Origin: CAYOCE01 sp964402405
Lineage (GTDB): Bacteria; Pseudomonadota; Alphaproteobacteria; UBA7879
Direction: 5' to 3'
DNA length: 11,822 nt
Assembly (NCBI GenBank): GCA_964402405.1
Contig: CAYOCE010000043.1
Span: 1-11,822 of the forward strand
Within the stretch, counting starts at the first letter, position 1, and every line of letters starts with the position of its first letter. Under the pieces are notes generated by a model. It had not been told where the DNA came from, made no database searches, and was given only the letters and a program-made list of their open reading frames with translations. Shown piece after piece: positions 5,535 through 11,822 of the stretch. Both the position numbers and the translations under genes were made by a program.

Positions 5535-7700
5535 ATGTTCTGGTTAACCAAGCAGGTAGGCAAATCTGGAAAATCTGGCATTGCCTTAATTATACTTGCC
5601 TTGACCTTGGGCGTTTTTACCTATTTGCGCCTGAGCGATGTGGCCTTATCAGCGGATGGCGTTGAAAAAATCCTGACGCTGATGGTGGTAGATCTTATCA
5701 TCCTCTTATTACTTGTCGTTGTCGTCGCAAAAAAACTCGTAAAGGTATGGATGGAGCACAAAAAGGGGCTTGCTGGTGCCCGTCTTCATGTGCGCCTGAC
5801 GGTTTTATTTGGAGCCCTGGCTGTCACTCCATCCATCCTGATGGCAACTTTTTCTCTGTTGTTTTTTCATTTTGGATTACAATCTTGGTTTAGTAATCAA
5901 GTGAATCAAGCGTTGAATGAATCTCTATCGGTTGCAAGCTCGTACCTGGAAGAACACAAACGCGTGATTGAGCGTGATGCGCGCCTTATGGCCTATGATT
6001 TAGATCAAAATAAAACAAATTTTGTTCATAATCCTAGTGATTTTTCCTCTTATTTAACCATGATGTCTGAGTTAAGATCCCTCCGAGAAGTCATTGTTTT
6101 CAATGAAAACCGTACTATTTTGGGCAGGTCTCTTTTAACACTCGCCCTCGAATTTGAAATGCTGCCAGAATGGGCCCTTGAACAGGCTAATCACGGAGAG
6201 GTTGCCATTCTAACCAATGAACATAATGATCGGGTTAGGGCTTTGGTTAAACTTGCAGGGTCTCCTGCCTCTTATCTGTATGTGGGGCGCTTCGTTGACC
6301 CTGTGGTCTTAGAGCATTTAAAACAAACCGAAGATGCTGTTAAGTCCCATCAATCTCTGGAAAAAAGCCGCTATTCCATTGAGCTAACCTTTATCTTAAT
6401 TTTTTCCTTGGTTGCTCTATTATTATTACTAGCCGCCATTTGGATTGGATTAGTTTTTGCAGGTAACTTGGTACGTCCCATTAGTAAACTGATCGCCGCA
6501 GCAGAAAAATTAGGACACGGAAACCTGAGCGTTCGGGTGGATGAAGGAAAAAAGAATGACGAGCTAGGATCCCTAAATAAATCCTTCAACCATATGGCCC
6601 GCCAATTGGAATCCCAGCGGCAAGATTTAATGACGATTAACCGGGAGCTCGATGAAAGGATGTGTTTCACAGAGTCTGTTTTGGCGAGTGTTTCAGCGGG
6701 CGTCATTAGCCTCGATAAACATGGGCTTATTCAGCTGGCTAACAAGGCATCTTCCGTTTTGTTAGGCATCTCTTTTGAAGATCATTATGGCGAATCTTTG
6801 GTCAGCCTTGTCCCTGAAATGGAGCCCATTATTCAACAAGCCAATCAGGAAAAACAACCCTTATTAGAGGCCGAACTTTCCCTTACAATTCAAAATAAAA
6901 AATCCACTTTTGTGGTGCACGCAGCTCGCGAAATTACAGATAAAAAACTCATTGGATTTGTCGTAACGTTTGATAACATCACTGATTTAATTACCGCCCA
7001 AAAGCAGGCAGCATGGTCAGATGTGGCAAGGCGCTTAGCCCATGAAATCAAAAATCCTTTAACGCCCATCCAATTATCTGCCGAGCGCATTAAACGTAAG
7101 TATATCGAGGAAATTAAAAACCCAGAAGTATTTAATGAGTGTGTAGAAGCTATCATTAAACAAGTGAGCCATATTGGGAATTTGATTGATGAATTTTCTG
7201 CCTTTGCCAGAATGCCCCTCCCAAAAATGGAAAAGAATAATCTTTCTGAGCTCTGCAGATCTTTATTCTCCGTACAGCAACATACGTGGAAAGAGATAAA
7301 ATTTAAAGAAAATATTCAAAAAGATATTCATATGATGTGTGATAAAAATCAAATCTATCAAGTTTTGATAAATCTTTTTAAGAATTCTGCTGAGGCTTTG
7401 TTGGAATCCCATACAAAAAATCCGGAGATTACAATATCACTCCTAGAAAATACCGAAGGTGTCATATTAACGGTTTCGGATAATGGCCCAGGGTTTCCCG
7501 AAGACAAAAAAGATCAACTTCTAGAGCCCTATATGACAAACCGCGCTAATGGTACAGGCCTTGGATTATCTATTGTTAAAAAGATTGTGGAAGATCATCA
7601 GGGAACCATTATCCTCTCCAATAATACGCCCCATGGGGCTGTTGTAAAATTAGTGTTTTACTTTTGTGACATAAATGATACTATAGAGGCGAAAGAGTAA
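5535..7700 (+). CDS. ntrY: Membrane sensor histidine kinase NtrY
   Basis: NtrY autophosphorylates on a histidine and passes the phosphate to NtrX; in Alphaproteobacteria the pair is linked to nitrogen, redox and envelope control. I chose the ATG at 5535 (721 residues) because the longer frame from 5412 runs through the hairpin repeat and its first 41 residues look unlike any NtrY N-terminus. Three membrane segments lie at about 16-34, 47-66 and 88-112, an extracytoplasmic domain at about 113-280 and a fourth membrane segment at 283-308. HAMP (309-365), PAS (about 375-485), the H-box LAHEIKNP with His503, the N-box with Asn617, DNGPGF (649-654) and GTGLGL (673-678) follow. All kinase motifs are intact. 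No strong Shine-Dalgarno is well placed for 5535; GAGGAG in the repeat is about 28 nt upstream. ntrX follows after 5 bases. Confidence 0.93.
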   Translation: MFWLTKQVGKSGKSGIALIILALTLGVFTYLRLSDVALSADGVEKILTLMVVDLIILLLLVVVVAKKLVKVWMEHKKGLAGARLHVRLTVLFGALAVTPSILMATFSLLFFHFGLQSWFSNQVNQALNESLSVASSYLEEHKRVIERDARLMAYDLDQNKTNFVHNPSDFSSYLTMMSELRSLREVIVFNENRTILGRSLLTLALEFEMLPEWALEQANHGEVAILTNEHNDRVRALVKLAGSPASYLYVGRFVDPVVLEHLKQTEDAVKSHQSLEKSRYSIELTFILIFSLVALLLLLAAIWIGLVFAGNLVRPISKLIAAAEKLGHGNLSVRVDEGKKNDELGSLNKSFNHMARQLESQRQDLMTINRELDERMCFTESVLASVSAGVISLDKHGLIQLANKASSVLLGISFEDHYGESLVSLVPEMEPIIQQANQEKQPLLEAELSLTIQNKKSTFVVHAAREITDKKLIGFVVTFDNITDLITAQKQAAWSDVARRLAHEIKNPLTPIQLSAERIKRKYIEEIKNPEVFNECVEAIIKQVSHIGNLIDEFSAFARMPLPKMEKNNLSELCRSLFSVQQHTWKEIKFKENIQKDIHMMCDKNQIYQVLINLFKNSAEALLESHTKNPEITISLLENTEGVILTVSDNGPGFPEDKKDQLLEPYMTNRANGTGLGLSIVKKIVEDHQGTIILSNNTPHGAVVKLVFYFCDINDTIEAKE

Positions 7701-7705
7701 CATAT

Positions 7706-9115
7706 ATGACTTATGATATTTTAATTGTCGATGACCAAGCAGACATCCGCGACCTTCTTTCCAAGATTTTGGTGGACGAGGGATATGCTGTGCGCACAGC
7801 GGCCAACAGCCACGATGCTCTCCAAGCTATTAATCAACGCCGCCCACACCTTATTATCCTTGATATCTGGTTAAACAATAGCCGATTTGATGGCATTGCC
7901 ATCTTGGATATCATTAAACAACAATTTCCTTATGTTCCTGTCGTCATGATCAGTGGTCACGCGAATATTGAAACAGCGGTGAATTCCCTTAAAAAAGGAG
8001 CCTACGACTTTATTGAAAAGCCTTTCAAAACAGATCGGTTGCTCAGCATCGTTGCAAAAGGGATTGACTCTGCCAAGCTGCAGCGAGAAGTCTCTGAACT
8101 GAAAAAGCAAACAGATATGCCCCTTGAGTTTAAAGGAACCTCCCAAAAAACTGAGGATTTGTTGAATACCGTTCAAAAAATTGCCAATGCGAATAGCCGC
8201 ATCATGTTGTTTGGTCCACTGGGAGCAGGCAAAGAGCTTGTAGCCCGCCTTATTCACCAGCAATCTGCTAGAAAAGCGGCGCCTTTTGTAACCATTAATT
8301 GCACGGGTCTAGATGAAAAGGCCTTTGATGAAAAACTGTTTGGTTGTGAAACGATGGACCCCTCCTCTATCCCCCACGTGCGTCCAGGCCTTTTGGAAAT
8401 GGCCGAGGGAGGAACATTGTTTCTCAACCATGTGGCTGATATTCCCCTGGGGTCCCAGGGAAAACTTTTAAAATTTCTACAGGAAAAGACATTTACACGT
8501 GTTGGGGGGCGGGAGGCGACTCAGTCCGATGTGCGTGTCCTAAGCGCCAATGCAACAGATTTTCAAGAAAAAATTAAACGCAAAGAATTTCGCGAAGATT
8601 TATTTTATCGGCTCAATGTCGTTCCCTTTGAAATCCCCATCCTTGCTGAGAGATGCGAGGATATTCCGACTCTTTGCGACTATTTCATGGACATGCTTTG
8701 TGTTCGTGATGGATTTTTAAAACCCACCATATCCCGGGAGGCGATGCTGGTTCTACAGGGGTACATGTGGCCAGGCAACGTCCGTCAATTACGAAATGTG
8801 ATGGAATGGGTCTTAATTATGGCACCCCATGGCACTAAGGAAATCACAAAGGAAATGCTCCCCCCAGAGCTGACTTCGTCAAAACAGTTAATCCTTAGTA
8901 ATGATGCTACAACCATCGATCAATATATCACTTATCCTCTGAAGGAAGCCCGGGAATATTTTGAACGGGATTACCTGGCATTCCATATCAGACGCTATAA
9001 CGGCAACGTCTCCAAAACCGCCCAAGAAATTGGCATGGAGCGTACGGCCCTGCATCGGAAGATAAAACTCTTGAATCTTGAACCGGATCAACATTTGAAG
9101 GTCGTGAAGAGTTAG
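7706..9115 (+). CDS. ntrX: Response regulator NtrX with degenerate AAA+ domain
   Basis: The partner of NtrY. The receiver domain (1-120) is intact: acidic pocket Asp9/Asp10, phosphoacceptor Asp53, Ser83 and Lys105. The AAA+ domain (about 142-380) keeps a Walker A (GPLGAGKE, 170-177), Arg296 in FREDLFYRL and GNVR (357-360). Walker B reads GTLFLNH (236-242) where the family has GTLFLDE, so both acidic residues are gone (Asn241, His242). The GAFTGA loop that contacts sigma54 is absent: after LFG (211-213) the sequence is shortened and unrelated. A Fis-type helix-turn-helix (NGNVSKTAQEIGMERTALHR, about 432-451) closes the protein. Length 469 is normal for NtrX. Loss of GAFTGA is, as I recall, common among alphaproteobacterial NtrX; loss of the Walker B acids goes further and suggests no ATP hydrolysis. 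It should act as a phosphorylation-controlled DNA-binding protein at sigma70 promoters. Confidence 0.93.
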   Translation: MTYDILIVDDQADIRDLLSKILVDEGYAVRTAANSHDALQAINQRRPHLIILDIWLNNSRFDGIAILDIIKQQFPYVPVVMISGHANIETAVNSLKKGAYDFIEKPFKTDRLLSIVAKGIDSAKLQREVSELKKQTDMPLEFKGTSQKTEDLLNTVQKIANANSRIMLFGPLGAGKELVARLIHQQSARKAAPFVTINCTGLDEKAFDEKLFGCETMDPSSIPHVRPGLLEMAEGGTLFLNHVADIPLGSQGKLLKFLQEKTFTRVGGREATQSDVRVLSANATDFQEKIKRKEFREDLFYRLNVVPFEIPILAERCEDIPTLCDYFMDMLCVRDGFLKPTISREAMLVLQGYMWPGNVRQLRNVMEWVLIMAPHGTKEITKEMLPPELTSSKQLILSNDATTIDQYITYPLKEAREYFERDYLAFHIRRYNGNVSKTAQEIGMERTALHRKIKLLNLEPDQHLKVVKS

Positions 9116-9158
9116 TAAGTGAGCTAAACATAGTCTCTTTAATAATTTACATCCAGCC

Positions 9159-9190
9159 TGCGCAAAAACGACATATGCATGTTTTGCGCA
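9159..9190. repeat. Inverted repeat with 9-bp arms downstream of ntrX
   Basis: TGCGCAAAA (9159-9167) and TTTTGCGCA (9182-9190) are perfect complements around a 14-nt loop, 43 nt after the ntrX stop. There is no T-tract directly behind the stem, so it is not a standard intrinsic terminator. It may be a 3' stabilising hairpin or a protein-binding dyad. Confidence 0.5.
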
Positions 9191-9277
9191 TGTATCCAGA
9201 TCTACATTTAAAAAATCCTTTTCTTTAGGCTATTCTTAACTTACGTTTTCCAGTATTTTAAAAACTACAATAATACC

Positions 9278-9305
9278 TTGAAATATTCAAATATTGCCTT
9301 ATATT
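9278..9305 (+). promoter_or_regulatory. Promoter of the 592-residue exported protein
   Basis: TTGAAA (9278-9283) and TATATT (9300-9305) are separated by 16 bp, each five of six consensus bases. The -35 box lies in a small dyad, TTGAA-ATA-TTCAA (9278-9290). The start would be near 9312, about 45 nt before the ATG. Confidence 0.5.
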
Positions 9306-9356
9306 TACCCTGTAATGAATTTATTTAAAAACATCTTAATTTAAGGATTCTAAAAT

Positions 9357-11135
9357 ATGTTTAAAAAATGTTTTTTGATCGTCTTGATGATGACGGTTCT
9401 CCCTTTTTATACTTCCCAAGCAAGTGTTATTTTAGGAGAAATGGGGGATGATGGTCAAATACATCCCATTAATTATTCTACCTTAGAGAGTTCGGTTAAA
9501 ACTGATTTAGATGCTTTGTATGCAGAGATCATAAGGTGTGAACCCGCTGCCCTGACGATGCATTATCCCTTGATGTCTGAGGCAGAAAGGGACGAAGTTG
9601 ATGTTGCCCTAGCGGAAGAATTTGGATTAGTTAAGCTTGCTCAAAGAAAAGTAATTGAAAAATCTAGGGGTAGATATAGAGCCCTATATGTTCCTTCTAC
9701 TATCCTAGAGCTTGGGGGGATGAATGTGCTGGCTCTTGATCATGTAGAACTTGTGAAAGCCTCTACTACTCCCATGATGGATCAACCTATGTGGTATGAG
9801 GAACTTAATTGGTTTGAGCAACTAAAAACTGGCATTCTATCCGCTTTAAGAAGAAATCCATCCCAAGCTGATGAAACAGAAGAGCAGTATAATCGTCGCC
9901 ATGCTAAAATTTTGCAAGAATCTTTTGGACCTCTTAATAACCTACCAGAAGTTATAAATTTTTACTTTGCCACTTGTCACTACTTGTTAACACATAAGCA
10001 CGACACACTTCAAGCTTTGCAGGGTTTTTCGGAAGAAGCTACGTCTACTTTAGATCAGCTGGTAAGAGATATATTGCCTAATCAAAATATGGCTGGGGAA
10101 TCTACAGAAAATACCTTTTATCCTCTTATGCTTCTTGCAGATGTACCAGAGAGTCTTGGTCGTACTCTACAACTTCTTCAGTGGGCAGCTAAGGCTGAAT
10201 ACATCGCTGCAAAGGAAAGACAGCTCTTATTATTTAGGGGAACTGACCCTAAGTTTGTATCCAAAACCCCCTTTACACTACATCGTACTCTTGACTTTAG
10301 ACACTTGACGTACAGTTTAAAATCTTTAGATCATCCTGAAATAAAGTACCTTTTCTGGGGAGACGAAGAAAGAAAGCAAAAAGAATTTGCTGAAAAAAGG
10401 GATGCTCTCTTAAAGACAATGTTCGACCCTTTTATAGATGGGGGCTACAATTTAAATTTTATTTATCATTCTCTTTCAGCAGCAGCAAAAGAAGCTCTTA
10501 AACGAGAGCATGGTATTGTGGATATGTCTGATACAACCTCAACGGCTGCAGGATCGAGTTTCCAGTCTTCCTTCACTTCCCACTCTCTTTCTTTTAGTAA
10601 TACCCTCTTACAGGGTGGACTTAGGAATATGTACTCAGCACCTTTTCATTATAGCAGAATAACTTTGACACCTTACTGCTTATCCCTTCCTATAGAGGGG
10701 ATGCTACAAGAAGGATTTCAGAGAAGCCTCTTTTTTGTTTCTCCTTATTCCACAATAGCTGGTGTTTTAAGTCATAATGAGGACATAGGACATAGCCGCA
10801 GTATTATGACCTCAGATTCTAAATTGGATGGTTTTATACCTCGGAATGCAAGTGAAATGGGGGCTGTTCAGGAGATTATGTCTCTGTTCAAGCGCCCTAT
10901 AGAGGGTCTTGAAGCTGAAGTAGCTCTCGCAAGATTTATTGCTGAGCATGCTCATTTCTTCCCCCCAGCAATTACTGAGGTTAGAGAGCTTATAGATTCT
11001 TCTCTTCCCTTTTTTGCGGATGGATCAACCGTTGAAACCCTTGTAGGGCCAGATGGTCAAGGACTTCGAGATGCTCAGTTGCGAATGGCAGATTTGCTGG
11101 AGGAAATGATTGCGTTACTTGGGGCTCAATCTTAA
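9357..11135 (+). CDS. Exported protein of unknown function
   Basis: I do not recognise a family. The 592-residue product starts with a clear signal peptide: two lysines, a hydrophobic core (about 6-17) and a likely cleavage after SQA at residue 22. AAGGA at 9343-9347, 9 nt before the ATG, supports the start. The mature protein seems mostly helical and charged, with no further membrane segment, no repeats and no catalytic motif I can name. A Ser/Thr-rich stretch lies at about 388-415, then a more hydrophobic, aromatic part (about 420-480) and a helical acidic C-terminus. Few cysteines are present. It has its own promoter and sits alone between ntrX and rplK, so neighbours say little about its role. 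Export in a probable host-associated bacterium makes a periplasmic or secreted lineage-specific protein plausible, but that is inference. Confidence 0.8.
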   Translation: MFKKCFLIVLMMTVLPFYTSQASVILGEMGDDGQIHPINYSTLESSVKTDLDALYAEIIRCEPAALTMHYPLMSEAERDEVDVALAEEFGLVKLAQRKVIEKSRGRYRALYVPSTILELGGMNVLALDHVELVKASTTPMMDQPMWYEELNWFEQLKTGILSALRRNPSQADETEEQYNRRHAKILQESFGPLNNLPEVINFYFATCHYLLTHKHDTLQALQGFSEEATSTLDQLVRDILPNQNMAGESTENTFYPLMLLADVPESLGRTLQLLQWAAKAEYIAAKERQLLLFRGTDPKFVSKTPFTLHRTLDFRHLTYSLKSLDHPEIKYLFWGDEERKQKEFAEKRDALLKTMFDPFIDGGYNLNFIYHSLSAAAKEALKREHGIVDMSDTTSTAAGSSFQSSFTSHSLSFSNTLLQGGLRNMYSAPFHYSRITLTPYCLSLPIEGMLQEGFQRSLFFVSPYSTIAGVLSHNEDIGHSRSIMTSDSKLDGFIPRNASEMGAVQEIMSLFKRPIEGLEAEVALARFIAEHAHFFPPAITEVRELIDSSLPFFADGSTVETLVGPDGQGLRDAQLRMADLLEEMIALLGAQS

Positions 11136-11195
11136 AAATCCCTCTTGCGTTTTGAAGGGTTTCCCTCTAGGATAACAGCTTGTTTTGCAGGTTTT

Positions 11196-11262
11196 TATTC
11201 AAAACCATCCCCGCGTAGGCGGGGACCCATGGACCCCCACCTGCGTGGGGGTGGTTTGAATA
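11196..11262. repeat. GC-rich palindromic element upstream of rplK
   Basis: Outer arms TATTCAAAACCA (11196-11207) and TGGTTTGAATA (11252-11262) pair with one bulged A. Inside lie two perfect stem-loops, CCCCGC-gtag-GCGGGG (11209-11224) and CCCCCAC-ctgc-GTGGGGG (11234-11251), around a central CCATGG (11227-11232). The whole can fold as a three-way or cruciform structure on either strand. It is far more GC-rich than its AT-rich surroundings. The design resembles the small CCCGC-n4-GCGGG palindromic repeats scattered between genes in many Proteobacteria. It has no coding capacity. Confidence 0.8.
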
Positions 11263-11349
11263 GAGCTTTACAAGCAACGAATGTGGTAGGTCTATGCTAT
11301 TGGCCGTATATACCACGAACCCTTTAACATTAACCAAAGAGGTAATAAA

Positions 11350-11781
11350 ATGGCAAAGAAGATAACCGGGTACGTCAATCTCGTCGTACCAGCAGGTAAA
11401 GCAAACCCTGCGCCGCCAATCGGTACAGCCCTCGGGCCCCGTGGTGTCAACATTATGGAATTCTGTAAGGCGTTTAATGCAGAAACTCAGGGCGTTGAGG
11501 TTGGGACTCCCCTTCCAACGTTGATGACGATTTATGCCGACCGTACATTTTCCTTCATCATCAAAACTCCCCCTGCTAGCTTTTTGATTCGTAAAATCGC
11601 TAAGCTTCAAAAAGGATCCAAAGAACCCGGCCGTATTGGTGCTGGAAAGATCACGATGGACCAGGTGCGCGAAGTTGCCACAATGAAAATGAAGGATTTA
11701 AATGCCTATAACATGGAAGCTGCCTGCGAGATGATCAAAGGATCAGCAAAATCCATGGGCGTTGAAGTGGTGGGAGAATAA
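11350..11781 (+). CDS. rplK: Ribosomal protein L11
   Basis: L11 binds 23S rRNA at the GTPase-associated centre, where translation factors and the stringent factor act. The 143-residue product has the standard length and the family hallmarks: the Pro-rich N-terminus (NPAPPIG, 19-25), GVNIMEFCKAFNA (32-44), TPLPTLMTIYADRTFSF and IIKTPPAS. The C-terminal RNA-binding domain follows, ending in AKSMGVEV. GAGG at 11339-11342, 7 nt before the ATG, supports the start. rplA follows after 3 bases. In most bacteria nusG lies directly upstream; here an exported-protein gene and a palindromic element do. I could not pick a convincing promoter between 11263 and 11340; TTTACA at 11267-11272 with TATGCT at 11293-11298 has an overlong 20-bp spacer. 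Confidence 0.97.
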   Translation: MAKKITGYVNLVVPAGKANPAPPIGTALGPRGVNIMEFCKAFNAETQGVEVGTPLPTLMTIYADRTFSFIIKTPPASFLIRKIAKLQKGSKEPGRIGAGKITMDQVREVATMKMKDLNAYNMEAACEMIKGSAKSMGVEVVGE

Positions 11782-11784
11782 GAT

Positions 11785-11822
11785 ATGACATATGGTAAAC
11801 GCTTGCGTAAAGTTGCTGAAGG
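11785..11822 (+). CDS. rplA: Ribosomal protein L1, 5' end only
   Basis: Only the first 12 complete codons are in the window: MTYGKRLRKVAE. They fit the usual L1 start, and L1 directly follows L11 in nearly all bacteria. GGGAG at 11772-11776, 8 nt upstream, lies inside the end of rplK. The 3-nt gap implies one transcript. L1 usually also represses translation of this operon by binding its mRNA; no leader site could be checked here. Confidence 0.9.
   Translation, partial: MTYGKRLRKVAE

Noticed and set aside
11145..11327. Small open frame across the palindrome before rplK
   Set aside because: It is translated from the palindromic element, lacks a ribosome binding site and shows no protein-like pattern.
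11136..11349. tRNA or other RNA gene before rplK
   Set aside because: The structured part is a double palindrome without tRNA arms or a TTC loop; no cloverleaf could be drawn.

Overview
The window looks like a piece of an AT-rich alphaproteobacterial chromosome. The best evidence is the run dusB, a Fis/NtrC-type DNA-binding protein, ntrY, ntrX, which is the nifR3-ntrBC-ntrYX locus of Alphaproteobacteria in shortened form. Low GC, secreted low-complexity proteins and palindromic repeats between genes suggest a host-associated lineage such as Holosporales or Rickettsiales. That placement is inference.

Layout. (1) 1-1271: a Fic-domain protein with a C-terminal winged helix, preceded by an array of 12-bp sites arranged as inverted pairs with a 41-bp period. 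The array covers a good sigma70-type promoter and the ribosome binding site. (2) 1272-1606: a gap without genes, holding only weak hairpins. (3) 1607-3786, minus strand: a two-gene operon for exported, repeat-rich proteins. The upstream gene is Gly/Met/Gln-rich and interrupted by a 100-N assembly gap; the downstream gene has eight cysteines, Met/Gly repeats and a Gln-rich tail. (4) 3787-4020: a divergent promoter region. (5) 4021-9115, plus strand: dusB, an 89-residue Fis-like protein, the histidine kinase NtrY and the response regulator NtrX. No ntrB lies in the cluster, and only the DNA-binding end of an NtrC seems to remain. A hairpin-rich repeat lies between the Fis-like gene and ntrY. NtrX has lost the GAFTGA loop and the acidic Walker B pair. 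(6) 9357-11135: a 592-residue exported protein I do not recognise. (7) 11196-11262: a GC-rich palindromic element. (8) 11350-end: rplK (L11) and the first codons of rplA (L1).

How the genes may work together. NtrY and NtrX form a membrane sensor and response regulator pair, but the regulator looks unable to drive sigma54 promoters and probably acts as a DNA-binding repressor or activator of sigma70 promoters. The Fis-like protein is translationally coupled to DusB as in the gammaproteobacterial dusB-fis operon, so it may be a nucleoid-type DNA-binding protein. The Fic protein probably represses its own gene through the 12-bp sites.
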